Source of the DNA: Comamonas sp. GB3 AK4-5
GTDB lineage: Bacteria; Pseudomonadota; Gammaproteobacteria; Burkholderiales; Burkholderiaceae_C
Assembly: GCF_041320665.1 (NCBI RefSeq)
Contig: NZ_CP166730.1
Span: 4,588,001-4,652,000 of the forward strand
Length of the DNA stretch: 64,000 nucleotides
Direction: 5' to 3'
The translations under genes were made by a program, and so were the position numbers. Under the pieces are notes generated by a model. The model searched no databases. It was not told the DNA's origin and saw only the letters and a program-made list of their open reading frames with translations. This document shows, piece by piece, positions 37,203-46,112 of the stretch; the first letter of the stretch is position 1; every line of letters begins with the position of its first letter.

Positions 37203-37328
37203 GCGAAGTTCCACGACTCCAGCCCATGTTCACAGGCAGGGCCGCATGCGGCCGCGCCCCATGGACATGGGCGAGGAGCTAATCAAAAAGTGATGAGTGA
37301 AGCGCGCAGCCGCAGGGGCTGGGCGCTG

Positions 37329-37823
37329 TCAGGCGTGGAACCTGGCAGGGGGGCCGCGCGGGGGCAGCGGCGCTGCCGCCTGCAGGGCGGGTGGGAAATA
37401 GGCAGGCGCCAGCCAGACCGGGCCATGCACGGGCCGAGGCGGCTTGTAGACCTGCAGCGCCACCGTGGCCGGGGGGCTGAGGGCGATACACAGCAAACAG
37501 TCCGGGTCCTGATGGCTGTGGGAGGAAGCGGGAGCATCGCCATGCGCGCCGGCATGAGCACCGGGCGAAGGCGCTGCGGCGGGCGTGTTTGGCGTGGCTT
37601 GGCCGTCGACCAAGCCCAAGGGCTGGGCCGCATCGTCCATCACCGTGCAGATATCGTGCTGCACGGCCAGCTCCATGGCGGCCTCTGGTGTCGTCGCAGC
37701 CGCCTCTGGCCAGGGCATGACGCGCACGCGCACGCCCGCCAGCATGGCCACCAGCCACAGCATGGCGCACAGCGCGAGCACCCAGCGGCCCAGGCGGCGA
37801 TTGCGACGGATCAACTCCAACAT
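37329..37823 (-). CDS. DUF2946-type small protein with metal-binding-like His/Cys cluster
   Basis: 164 residues. One N-terminal hydrophobic helix (about residues 15-33) after a basic start, then HDICTVMDD and a His-rich stretch ending HSHQDPDCLLCIALSPP, which is the DUF2946 pattern of an early Cys, a His run and a CxxC. The Pro-rich C-terminus is variable. Probably periplasmic and membrane-anchored or secreted. It lies 126 bases upstream of the copper receptor on the same strand, which supports a role with copper, but no function is established from sequence. Confidence 0.72.
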   Translation of the reverse strand: MLELIRRNRRLGRWVLALCAMLWLVAMLAGVRVRVMPWPEAAATTPEAAMELAVQHDICTVMDDAAQPLGLVDGQATPNTPAAAPSPGAHAGAHGDAPASSHSHQDPDCLLCIALSPPATVALQVYKPPRPVHGPVWLAPAYFPPALQAAAPLPPRGPPARFHA

Positions 37824-37916
37824 GGGCGGGGATTATGGTGCTGCCTGCCACACCCACTTCCTGCGTTGGCGCAAAAAATGGCGCCGACACCGTGGCTGCG
37901 CTGCGACAATCGCCCC

Positions 37917-38363
37917 ATGTCTGCAGACTCCTACAACACCGAACTGGCCGCCGGCAATGCCCTGGTGCAACAAGCCCAGGCCGTGGCCACCACCGACTTT
38001 GCACAGGCCCGCGGGCTGTGGCAGCGGGCAGGCCAGCATTTCCACCGCGCCCACCAGGCCGACCGCGACCAGCCCGAAGCCGCTTTCCGCCTGGCCCAGG
38101 CCTGGATGGCCGAGGCCTATGCCCTGCAAAAAGAAGACTCGCCCAACGCCCTGGTGATGTGGAGCAATGCCGCCGCCCAGTGCGAGCTGGCCTTTGACCT
38201 GGACAGCGAGAACGCCCGCATCGCCATGACGGCCGCCAGCTGCCACCACTTTGCCGGCGAGATGGACGCAGCCAGTGCCTGGAAGCGCATTGGCGAGCAT
38301 CTGCTGCCCGGGGACGCCAACGCAGCACATGGCCAGCCACACACCGAGAACGATGGCGACTGA
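37917..38363 (+). CDS. Small TPR-like protein of unknown function
   Basis: 148 residues from the ATG at 37917. All-helical and Ala-rich, with helix pairs such as QRAGQHFHRAHQADRDQPEA, AQAWMAEAYALQKE and AAQCELAFDLDSENARIAMTAA that fit two to three tetratricopeptide-like repeats. No signal peptide or membrane helix. Opposite-strand readings of the same bases have poor composition. Divergent from the DUF2946 gene with 93 bases between, and convergent with the siderophore-binding protein gene. Function unknown. Confidence 0.65.
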   Translation: MSADSYNTELAAGNALVQQAQAVATTDFAQARGLWQRAGQHFHRAHQADRDQPEAAFRLAQAWMAEAYALQKEDSPNALVMWSNAAAQCELAFDLDSENARIAMTAASCHHFAGEMDAASAWKRIGEHLLPGDANAAHGQPHTENDGD

Positions 38364-38382
38364 GCCCGTCCACGTACCCCCC

Positions 38383-38423
38383 AAAAAACAAGAGCAGCCA
38401 CTGCTTATGCAGGGCTGCTCTTG
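38383..38423 (-). terminator. Terminator between the TPR-like and siderophore-binding genes
   Basis: CAAGAGCAGCC (38389-38399) pairs with GGCTGCTCTTG (38413-38423), extended inside by CTGC/GCAG. On the minus strand a T6 tract follows (38388-38383), serving the leftward gene at 38497. An inverted repeat CAAAACCA/TGGTTTTG (about 38439-38478) lies between it and that gene. Confidence 0.8.
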
Positions 38424-38496
38424 CTATTTAAACCCTCTCAAAACCAGGCTGTATCAGCAATAGAAGCTATGGTTTTGATGGTGACCGCAGGCTGCC

Positions 38497-39462
38497 TCAG
38501 CGCGCTGCCGCATAGGCCTTTTTGAGCTGGGCCACATTGCGCAACATGGCCGTAGGGCCGGCGCTGCCCATCAAATACCAGCCCTTGGGGTCGAGAAACA
38601 CCACCTGGTTTTTTTGCCCGGCCGGCGTGCCGCGGACCTGGGCGTTGTCGAACACCTGGGTGGACGGAACGATGGCGCCGCCGCCCGGGGCCGAGCCGGT
38701 GGCGGTGTTGCGGTCGATCACATAAATCCACTGCGGCTGCAGCTTGGCCAGATCGTCAAAGCCAAAGGCCGGACCACCGCGCGCCGGCACATCCTTGGCC
38801 GTCAGCAGCGACGGGGCGCCGAACACATCAAACAAAAAGCCAAAGCGCGCCCCCGGTGCCTGGGGCATGATTTTTTCATTGATGGCCATCAGCAGCACAC
38901 CAGGCGCCGCCTTGCCGGCCACGGCCCGCAACGCCCCAACCTCCTGTTGCACCTGGGCCATCAGCGCCTGGCCCTGGGCCTGCTTGCCATACAGGCCCGC
39001 CAGCGCCGTCACATTGCGCTCCATATCCGCCAGCATCTGCTGGGGATTGACCGTGAAATCCAGCGTGGGGGCGATCTTGCTCAGCAGCTCGAACTTGCCA
39101 GCCGAGCGGCCACCGACGATGACCAGATCCGGCCGGATGCGACTCAAGGCCTCGTAGTCAGGCTCAAACAGCGAACCCGCCACGGTGTAGCGGGCATCGG
39201 CATAGCCGCTCAGATAGTCCGGCCACTGCAGCTTGGGTACGCCCGCAACGGGGATGCCCAGGGCCTGCATGGCGTCCAACGCCCCCAGGTCATACACCAC
39301 CACGCGCAGCGGCTTGGCGGGGACTTGGGTCACGCCGCGGGCGTGCGCTACCGCAATGGTCTGGGACGGGCCCGCCCAGGCTGCTGGTGCCAGCGTGCAC
39401 ATGCTGGCCACGGCACAAGCCAACCAATGGCGACGCGATGAGAAGAGGGAGATAGAGGGCAT
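38497..39462 (-). CDS. Periplasmic iron-siderophore binding protein
   Basis: 321 residues from the ATG at 39462, chosen because GGAAAAG stands just before it; the ATG at 39474 is also possible. Signal peptide SSRRHWLACAVASMCTLAPA ends near AAWA. The mature form is a TroA/FecB-type clamshell: RVVVYDLGALDAMQALGIPV, PDYEALSRIRPDLVIVGGR, and LQPQWIYVIDRN near the C-terminus. Resembles FatB/CeuA-type siderophore binders. The cognate permease and ATPase genes are not in the window. Divergent from a FepA-like receptor over Fur-like sites, which suggests joint iron regulation. Confidence 0.9.
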   Translation of the reverse strand: MPSISLFSSRRHWLACAVASMCTLAPAAWAGPSQTIAVAHARGVTQVPAKPLRVVVYDLGALDAMQALGIPVAGVPKLQWPDYLSGYADARYTVAGSLFEPDYEALSRIRPDLVIVGGRSAGKFELLSKIAPTLDFTVNPQQMLADMERNVTALAGLYGKQAQGQALMAQVQQEVGALRAVAGKAAPGVLLMAINEKIMPQAPGARFGFLFDVFGAPSLLTAKDVPARGGPAFGFDDLAKLQPQWIYVIDRNTATGSAPGGGAIVPSTQVFDNAQVRGTPAGQKNQVVFLDPKGWYLMGSAGPTAMLRNVAQLKKAYAAAR

Positions 39463-39474
39463 CTGCTTTTCCAT

Positions 39475-39615
39475 GAAGTTGACAATTAACAACTTCTTGC
39501 TCGCATCTGAAGTCATCAAACTTCATTTTTCGATGAAATAACAACGAAACAAGAACAAGAATAATTATCAATCGTACATCATGTTGCTAGAATTAAATAA
39601 GAATGATTCCCGTTA
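39475..39615. promoter_or_regulatory. Divergent iron-regulated promoter region
   Basis: Two Fur-like AT-rich segments face the receptor gene: GAATAATTATCAATC (39559-39573) and AATAAGAATGATTCC (about 39596-39610). A separate perfect dyad GAAGTTG (39475-39481) and CAACTTC (39490-39496) lies against the start of the leftward binding-protein gene. Fur control is known for this gene class; the boxes are matched by eye only. Confidence 0.55.
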
Positions 39616-39637
39616 GCAATTTACTGATTGTCCGTTG

Positions 39638-41863
39638 ATGTCCAGCTCTCCAACTTTCCGCCTCTTTGCCCTTTCTGCCATCGCCTTGGCAGCCCACAGC
39701 GCCGTGACGGCCCAAACCAGCACAGACCAGGTGCTGAGCGAAACCACGGTTCGCGCCACTGCGGAGGAAGAGCTCAAGCAAGCGCTGGGGGTGTCTGTCA
39801 TCACCCAGGAAGAGCTGACCGAGCGCGCACCGGCCAACGATATTTCCGAGCTGGTGCGCACCATGCCCGGCGTCAACCTGACTGGTAACTCCGCCTCGGG
39901 CCAATACGGCAACAACCGCCAGATCGACCTGCGCGGCATGGGCCCGGAAAACACGCTGATCCTGATCGATGGCAAGCCTGTGCAATCGCGCAATGGCGCC
40001 AAGATGGGCCGCAGCGGTGAGCGTGACACCCGTGGTGACTCCAACTGGGTGCCGGTGGAAGCCATCGAGCGCATCGAAGTCATCCGTGGCCCTGCGGCCG
40101 CACGCTACGGCTCGGGCGCAGCAGGTGGCGTGGTGAACATCATCACCAAAAAGCCCTCTGGCAAGCTACAGGGCTCGGTCACCGTCTATGGCAAGTTCCA
40201 GGAAGACGGCAACGAGGGCGACACCAAGCGCAGCAGCTTCAATCTGTCTGGCCCGCTGGCAGAGAACTTCTCTTTCCGCCTGTTTGGCAATGTCGCCAAG
40301 ACCGATGCCGACAGCCCTGACCTGAACCGCACGTCCAGCACCACTTCGCAAATTGCCCCGGCAGGCCGCGAAGGCGTGCGCAACAAGGACATCAACGCCA
40401 TGCTGCGCTGGGATCTGACGCCCCGCCAGGTGCTGGAACTGGAGCTGGGAGCCAGCCGCCAGACCAATATCTACACCGGCGAGACCCCGGTCAGCATCGA
40501 CGCGAATGCCCCCATCCGTGAATCCATGATGGGCAAGGAAACCAACCGCACCAACCGCAACACTGTGGGCCTGAACCACCGTGGCACCTGGGATTGGGGT
40601 ACATCGCGTCTGCTGTTCCAGTATGAAAACACGCGCCGTTGGCAAAACCCGGTGGGCCTGGCGGGTGGTCCGGAAGGCTCCATCACCGATGCTACGGACA
40701 AGGTGTCATCCAAGCTGGGCAACTACTTTCTGACGGGTGAGATCAACACCCCGTTCAAATTGGGCAGCACCTCGCACATGCTCACCAGCGGCTTTGAGTA
40801 CCGCAACGAGAAGCTCGATGACGCAGCGGCCATGGGCCAGGGCACGGGTACGGGTGGCAACAACATCGGCGGCCTGACCGGTGGCTCTGGCGTGCGCAGC
40901 GGCAAGTCCGATGCCCAGACTTTTGCCCTGTTCGTGGAAGACAACTTCGAGCTGGTGCGCAATCTGATCGTGACACCGGGCATGCGCTTCGACCACCACA
41001 GCCAGTCGGGCAACAACTGGAGCCCCAGTCTGAACACCACCTACCATGTGAATGACAACTGGCAGCTCAAGGGCGGCATTGCACGGGCCTTCAAGGCGCC
41101 CAACCTCTACCAGACCAATATCAACTACCTGTATTACACGCGTGGCAATGGCTGCCCGATCAATTCGCCCAACATGGGCTCTGGCTGCTACATCGTCGGC
41201 AACCCCGATCTGAAGGCCGAAACCAGCATCAACAAAGAGCTGGGCGTGGCCTATACCAACCACAACGGTCTGGATGCCAGCCTGAGCTACTTCCAGAACG
41301 ACTACAAGAACAAGATTTACTCGGAGATGAGCGAGGGCGCTCCCGTGGTGGTCGGCACCTCGCAGGTGTTTCAGTGGATGAACGCCAGCAAGGCCATCGT
41401 CAAGGGCTTTGAAGGTAATCTGACCTTGCCGCTGGATGGCAAGGATGGCCGCAGCCTGAAGCTGGTGAACAACTTCACCTACATGCTGAAGAACCACAAC
41501 AAGAGCAATGACCAGCCACTGTCCGTGATTCCCAAGTACACCGTGAACTCCACCCTGGACTGGAAGGTCAACGCCGTGCTCTCGGCCCAGCTGAATGCCA
41601 CCTTCTACGGCCGCCAGGAGCCTCGCACCATCCAGTCCGGTGGCGCGGCCTCCACCGGCAACCAGCTGCAGCCACTGAGCTCGTATGCCTTGTTCGGCAT
41701 TGGCGCGCAATACCAGCTCGCCAAGGACTATTCGCTGAACTTTGGCATCACCAACCTGGCCGACAAGCGCCTGTACCGCGAGTCCAACAGCTCGGGCGCT
41801 GGTGCAGCGTCGTACAACGAATTGGGCCGCGCCTACTATGTGTCGCTGACGGGCCGCTTCTGA
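39638..41863 (+). CDS. TonB-dependent catecholate siderophore receptor, FepA/PfeA type
   Basis: 741 residues from the ATG at 39638. Signal peptide (LFALSAIALAAHSAVTA), TonB-box-like ETTVRA, plug domain with NRQIDLRGMGPENTLILIDG, RIEVIRGPAAARYGSGAAGG and VVNIITKKP, then a 22-strand barrel ending LTGRF. The EEELKQALGVSVITQEEL text and the long extracellular loops with two Cys (GNGCPINSPNMGSGCYI) resemble FepA/PfeA/BfrA receptors for catecholate iron chelates. Partner of the divergent binding protein at 38497. A clear terminator follows. Confidence 0.93.
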   Translation: MSSSPTFRLFALSAIALAAHSAVTAQTSTDQVLSETTVRATAEEELKQALGVSVITQEELTERAPANDISELVRTMPGVNLTGNSASGQYGNNRQIDLRGMGPENTLILIDGKPVQSRNGAKMGRSGERDTRGDSNWVPVEAIERIEVIRGPAAARYGSGAAGGVVNIITKKPSGKLQGSVTVYGKFQEDGNEGDTKRSSFNLSGPLAENFSFRLFGNVAKTDADSPDLNRTSSTTSQIAPAGREGVRNKDINAMLRWDLTPRQVLELELGASRQTNIYTGETPVSIDANAPIRESMMGKETNRTNRNTVGLNHRGTWDWGTSRLLFQYENTRRWQNPVGLAGGPEGSITDATDKVSSKLGNYFLTGEINTPFKLGSTSHMLTSGFEYRNEKLDDAAAMGQGTGTGGNNIGGLTGGSGVRSGKSDAQTFALFVEDNFELVRNLIVTPGMRFDHHSQSGNNWSPSLNTTYHVNDNWQLKGGIARAFKAPNLYQTNINYLYYTRGNGCPINSPNMGSGCYIVGNPDLKAETSINKELGVAYTNHNGLDASLSYFQNDYKNKIYSEMSEGAPVVVGTSQVFQWMNASKAIVKGFEGNLTLPLDGKDGRSLKLVNNFTYMLKNHNKSNDQPLSVIPKYTVNSTLDWKVNAVLSAQLNATFYGRQEPRTIQSGGAASTGNQLQPLSSYALFGIGAQYQLAKDYSLNFGITNLADKRLYRESNSSGAGAASYNELGRAYYVSLTGRF

Positions 41864-41915
41864 TGCTCATCTGCTGACCCGCATCTGCTGACCCGCAGCG
41901 GTGCAGGTGGAGCAC

Positions 41916-41944
41916 AAGCCCGAAGCCATCCTTCGGGCTTTTTT
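41916..41944 (+). terminator. Rho-independent terminator after the FepA-like receptor
   Basis: AAGCCCGAAG (41916-41925), loop CCATC, CTTCGGGCTT (41931-41940), then T tract to 41944. Preceded by a 14-base tandem duplication of CATCTGCTGACCCG (41868-41895). Confidence 0.92.
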
Positions 41945-41962
41945 GCGCCTGGCTGCGCCCCA

Positions 41963-43678
41963 TCACCCCGCCTTGCGACAGGGCGCCAGCATGTCCAGCT
42001 CCGGCTTGTAGGTGGGGCTGTGCACGTCCAGCATGCCCAGCACGGTGTGGAAGTAGTTGTCGTGGGTGTAGGCCTTGTCGATGCTGGCGCGCGCGCACTG
42101 CTCGTCCATGCCGGTACGGGCCTGCAGGCTACCGGGCCACAACACCCAGGGCACATGCTTTTGTGCCTGGGGCGCAATGGCATAGGGCATGCCATGCAGG
42201 TACAGCCCGTTCTCACCCAGCGATTCGCCATGGTCGGAAACATAGAGCAGTGATGTGGCGTACTGGTCCTGCTGCGTCTTGAGCCAGTCGATCACGCGAC
42301 CCACAAAGCGGTCGGTCTCGCGCATGCTGTTGTCGTAGACATTGATCAGCTCGGTGTGGCTGCAGTCGGAGGTGACCTGTGTCGTGCATTCGGGCTGAAA
42401 GGTCTTGTTCTGCGCGCTCGAGCGGCGGTAGTAGGCCGGGCCGTGGCTACCCATCTGGTGCAGCACCAGCACCGCACCTTGGTGGCGCGCGGCTTCGGGC
42501 AGGGCCTGCAGTCGCTGGTCCAGCTGGTCCACCATCAACTGGTCCAGGCATTCGCCGTCCTTGCACCACTGGCGCAGCGCCTGGGGTGTGGCAATGGCGT
42601 CCGCCTGTGCATGGGGCACGCGGTCGCATACGCCCTTGCAGCCGGACTGGTTTTCCAGCCACTCCACGCCCAAGCCTGCGGCCTGCAGCACATCCAGCAA
42701 ATTGCCGTACTCGAATTTGCGGCGCTCGTAGCCCGCCTTGCCCAGCGACGAGAACATGCAGGGCACGGATGCCTGCGTGTTGGTGCCGCAGGACTGCACC
42801 TGGCGCCAGCTGATGACCTGGTGTGCCTCCATCTCGGGCGTGGTGTCGCGCGGGTAGCCGTTCAGACCGAAATGGTCGGCCCGCGCGGTCTCGCCCACCA
42901 CCAGCACCAGCAGCGGCGGTTTGGTTGCCGCATTGGCATAGCTCGCGCCCAGCAGTGCGCCTGCCGTGATGGGCTGGAACGGCCGCTGCGGCTGCAGCAA
43001 GGGCTTGATGGTGACGCTGGCGAATGACACCACGCTGGCCAGCGGGTTGATCTGGTAGCGGATTTCCGTGTGGTTGCGCAGCAGCGGCGCCAGCTCCCGG
43101 TACATGCCCATGGCACCGCCCACCAGAAGGCCCAGGCAGGCCAGCAGCACCAGGGCAGAACAGCCCCAGGACTTCCGCGCCGACTCTTCCTTGAAGCGCA
43201 GGCCCCGGTACAGCCACAGCAGCGGCAGGCCGGCCAGCACCAGGACATGGCCCACCAGGGTCATGCTGAACAGCGCCAGGCCTTCGGTGAAATTGGTTTG
43301 CAGCACGTTGTGGGCCATGCTGCTGTCCATCACCATGCCATAGCGCAGCATGTAGTACTGCACCACGGCAGCCACCACCAGCGTCAGACTCCACATGGGC
43401 CGGCGCAGCCGTGGCCAGGACCAGAGCATGAACCACAGGTAGGTAGCGCAGGCAACCAGCACCGCGATCACGGTGCGGCGCAGCAGCCAGGGATCGGAGA
43501 AGTCCGGCAGACCCGCCAGCTTGTGCCACAGGGCCTGGTTCAGCGCCACGGTGCACCAAAGCGACAGCAGCACGGCCACGGTGCGCGGTGCCAGCACAGG
43601 CTGCGGCCAGGTGCGCAGCAGATGCGATAGGAAGTCAGGGACAGCACGGCCGGGCGTGCGGGGCATGGAAGTCTGCAT
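41963..43678 (-). CDS. eptA: Lipid A phosphoethanolamine transferase (EptA/MCR family)
   Basis: 571 residues from the ATG at 43678. Transfers phosphoethanolamine to lipid A, lowering polymyxin binding. Five N-terminal membrane helices (about residues 34-190) lead to a periplasmic alkaline-phosphatase-like domain. The zinc/catalytic residues are visible: Glu263 in VVGETARADHF, nucleophile Thr301 in CGTNTQASVPCMFSS, and Asp-His in VSDHGESLGENG with a later His in GLYLHGMPY. Cys pairs CGTNTQASVPC, SGCKGVC, WCKDGEC and ECTTQVTSDC fit the disulfides of the family. Divergent from a PmrAB-like pair, the usual controllers of eptA. Confidence 0.95.
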   Translation of the reverse strand: MQTSMPRTPGRAVPDFLSHLLRTWPQPVLAPRTVAVLLSLWCTVALNQALWHKLAGLPDFSDPWLLRRTVIAVLVACATYLWFMLWSWPRLRRPMWSLTLVVAAVVQYYMLRYGMVMDSSMAHNVLQTNFTEGLALFSMTLVGHVLVLAGLPLLWLYRGLRFKEESARKSWGCSALVLLACLGLLVGGAMGMYRELAPLLRNHTEIRYQINPLASVVSFASVTIKPLLQPQRPFQPITAGALLGASYANAATKPPLLVLVVGETARADHFGLNGYPRDTTPEMEAHQVISWRQVQSCGTNTQASVPCMFSSLGKAGYERRKFEYGNLLDVLQAAGLGVEWLENQSGCKGVCDRVPHAQADAIATPQALRQWCKDGECLDQLMVDQLDQRLQALPEAARHQGAVLVLHQMGSHGPAYYRRSSAQNKTFQPECTTQVTSDCSHTELINVYDNSMRETDRFVGRVIDWLKTQQDQYATSLLYVSDHGESLGENGLYLHGMPYAIAPQAQKHVPWVLWPGSLQARTGMDEQCARASIDKAYTHDNYFHTVLGMLDVHSPTYKPELDMLAPCRKAG

Positions 43679-43800
43679 GGGCCGCGAAGTTAGGCCCCGC
43701 AACTGAACTTGCAGTGAACCCCATGTTCAGCTTTCGTTCAGGTGCAGGTCTGCGCCAGACTCCCTACACTTGGGGTTTTACGCCGTTACTGCCCTGCCCC

Positions 43801-44460
43801 ATGCGTATTTTGTTGGTCGAAGACGATCCCGTCCTGGCCCATGCGGTCCTGGACTATCTCCAAAGCAAGCAATTCCAGGTGGACCTGGCTCCCGATCTGC
43901 GCGCGGCCCGCGCCCTGGTGGCCGTCACCCACTACGCCACGATCTTGCTGGACCTGAACCTGCCCGACGGCGAAGGCCTGGAGCTGCTGGGCTCCATCCC
44001 CGCACGCAAGGACCCGCCCACCATCGTGGTGGTGACGGCCCGCGACCAGGTCAGCGACCGCATTCGCGGCCTGGATTCGGGTGCCGACGACTACCTGGTC
44101 AAGCCCTATGACCCCGAAGAGCTGCTGGCGCGGCTGCGCGCCATCGAGCGCCGCCGCAGCGCCCAGGCCAGCCCCGTGCTGGTGCGCGGTGTGGTCAGCA
44201 TCGATCTGGCACGCGAAACCGTGAAGGTGCAGCAGTTGCCCGTGGTGCTGACGCCCAAGGAATGGGCCTTGCTGCGTGTGATGGCCAGCCGCCCGGAGCA
44301 GACCTTCACCCGCGAACGCCTGCAAGAAGCCCTCTACCAATGGGACCAGACCTCGGACAGCAACACGCTGGAGGTCTTCATCAGCCGGCTGCGCCGCAAG
44401 CTGGGCAGCGAGCTGATCCAGACCGTGCGCGGCACCGGATACCGACTGGCTACGGCATGA
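43801..44460 (+). CDS. pmrA: OmpR-family response regulator (PmrA/BasR type)
   Basis: 219 residues. Receiver domain with acidic pocket EDD at residues 7-9 and phospho-acceptor Asp51 (ILLDLNLPDGEGLE), followed by an OmpR-type winged helix with ALLRVMASRPEQTFTRERLQ and SNTLEVFISRLRRKLG. Overlaps the kinase gene by four bases (ATGA). The symbol is inferred from the divergent eptA; QseB-type regulators look alike. The 122 bases shared with eptA hold the likely promoters. Confidence 0.88.
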   Translation: MRILLVEDDPVLAHAVLDYLQSKQFQVDLAPDLRAARALVAVTHYATILLDLNLPDGEGLELLGSIPARKDPPTIVVVTARDQVSDRIRGLDSGADDYLVKPYDPEELLARLRAIERRRSAQASPVLVRGVVSIDLARETVKVQQLPVVLTPKEWALLRVMASRPEQTFTRERLQEALYQWDQTSDSNTLEVFISRLRRKLGSELIQTVRGTGYRLATA

Positions 44461-45887
44461 CGCCCACGACAGCACCCCAAGCCCTGCCCACCAGCCTTGC
44501 CCACCGCCTGACCAAACCCCTGGTGGTGGCCGTGGTCACGGTCTGGGCGCTCAGCACGGCCATGGTGGTCTGGTATGTGGACGCACAGATCCAGCGCAAC
44601 TTCGACACCGAGCTGGTGGAAAGTGCCTACCGCCAGCTCTATCCGGCCCTGCTGGATGTGGCCCATGCCCGCAGCCTTGGCAAGCAACCGGAGCTGCGCA
44701 CCATCACCATGGGTGAGGTGCCGGGCGATGGCCATCCGGAGCCCTTGCTGCTGCAGCTGCGCGACCAGCAAGGCCATGTGCTGCTGCGCTCGCGCGGAGC
44801 TCCCATGGCCCCGTTTGATGCGCCCTTGCGCGAAGGCTTTCACAACTCTATAGAACACCGCATCTACACCCTCTACACCTCGCAGGAGCAGGTGTGGCTG
44901 CAGCTGGCCGACCCGCTGGCAGAGCGCTCCGAGGCCAGCCGCCGCACCCTGACCGGCCTGGTGTTGGTGCTGCTGCTGATGCTGCCCGTATTGGGCTGGT
45001 TGATCCACCGCATCGCCCGCAATGAGTTGCGCAGCGTGCAATGGCTGCAGCAGCAAATCACCGACCGCAGCAGCAACAACCTGGAGCCGCTGTCACTGCA
45101 AGGCCTGCCGCGCGAGCTGCACCAGGTGGGCGAAGGTGTGAACCAACTCATGCACCGCTTGCACGAGGCCCTGGATGTGGAGCGCGCCCTGGCCGCCAAT
45201 GCCGCCCATGAGCTGCGCACGCCCCTGGCCTCCGTGCGGCTGCGCCTGCACCTGGCACTGGACCATGCCCGCCAGCAAGAAAGCGAGCACATCACTGTGG
45301 CGGAGGCCCAGGCCGCGCTGTCCGCACTGGAGACCCTCAGCCACCGCACCGAACGGCTGTTGCAGCTGTCACGCGCCGAATCCGACAGCGCAGCGCGCCA
45401 GCACCGCATCGACCTCGTTCAGCTCTCCAGCACCATGGCCCAGGAGTTTTGGCAGCAACCCCGCGCCCAGCGCCGCCTGGACTGGGAGGCCCCGGCATCG
45501 GCCACCCCGGTCTGGGTGCAAGGCGATATGGACACCCTGGCCATTGCCTTGCGCAACCTGGTGGACAACGCCCTGACCTATTCCAGCGGCGAGGTGACGC
45601 TGGCCGTCACCACCGAGCCCCCGGCCCTGGTCGTGCGCGACCAGGGACCAGGCCTGGACAGCACACAGCAAACGCAGATGCTGCAACGCCATGTGCGCGC
45701 CGACACCCAGCACATAGGCTATGGCCTGGGTATGTCCATTGTGCGCAGCATTGCCGACAAGCATGGGGCGCAGCTGACCCTGGTGTCACCAGTGCCCGGC
45801 CAGACCCGCGGGCTGGAAGTGCGCTTGGTTTTCTCAGAGGTTTCCCCCGAGGTCATTGTTCCAGCCGAAGCACCCTCGGCCACCTGA
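44457..45887 (+). CDS. pmrB: Sensor histidine kinase (PmrB/QseC type)
   Basis: 476 residues. Two membrane helices (about residues 20-41 and 164-184) bracket a periplasmic sensor of about 120 residues. HAMP-like segment, then H-box NAAHELRTPLASVR with phospho-acceptor His251, N-box NLVDNALTYS, G1 RDQGPGLD and G2 GYGLGMSIVRSIADKHG. The sensor loop has several Glu (ESAYRQL, EVPGDGHPEP) but no clear ExxE iron motif, so the signal is uncertain. Translation is coupled to the regulator by the ATGA overlap. Divergent eptA is the probable target. Confidence 0.9.
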   Translation: MTPTTAPQALPTSLAHRLTKPLVVAVVTVWALSTAMVVWYVDAQIQRNFDTELVESAYRQLYPALLDVAHARSLGKQPELRTITMGEVPGDGHPEPLLLQLRDQQGHVLLRSRGAPMAPFDAPLREGFHNSIEHRIYTLYTSQEQVWLQLADPLAERSEASRRTLTGLVLVLLLMLPVLGWLIHRIARNELRSVQWLQQQITDRSSNNLEPLSLQGLPRELHQVGEGVNQLMHRLHEALDVERALAANAAHELRTPLASVRLRLHLALDHARQQESEHITVAEAQAALSALETLSHRTERLLQLSRAESDSAARQHRIDLVQLSSTMAQEFWQQPRAQRRLDWEAPASATPVWVQGDMDTLAIALRNLVDNALTYSSGEVTLAVTTEPPALVVRDQGPGLDSTQQTQMLQRHVRADTQHIGYGLGMSIVRSIADKHGAQLTLVSPVPGQTRGLEVRLVFSEVSPEVIVPAEAPSAT

Positions 45888-45996
45888 ACGCCATGGCGCT
45901 GCGCGCGCCCCTTACGCTCCGCTGTCGCCCCATCGGGGGGCAGGCACCAAAGCGGCCCCAGGCAATTCCCTTCAGCGTGCGGTACCGCTCACAGCC

Positions 45997-46100
45997 CATG
46001 AAACTGGCGCGCGCCCTGTCAGAGACAGCGAGCAAGGGCCGCCCCGCCGCGAAGCTGTCGTCCCCCGGGGGGGGAGGGCGCCGAAGGCGACTCAGGGGGG
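45997..46100 (+). repeat. Interspersed repeat family 1, copy D (hairpin lost)
   Basis: Keeps the CATGAAACTGGCGC start, GCAAGGGCCGCCCCGCCGCG core and CTCAGGGGGG end, but the central hairpin is reduced to CCCCCGGGGGGGG. It lies 13 bases after the DUF445 stop (leftward gene). The rest of 45888-45996 has no gene. Confidence 0.75.
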
Positions 46101-46112
46101 CTCAGAGGCAGC

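Noticed and set aside
41868-41895. Tandem duplication of the 14-mer CATCTGCTGACCCG after the FepA-like gene
   Set aside because: Real but only two units in an untranslated 3' region; no function suggested.
45888-45996. Possible gene between the PmrB-like kinase and repeat D
   Set aside because: Only short frames with no start signals; the DNA is GC-rich with small dyads and looks like repeat debris.
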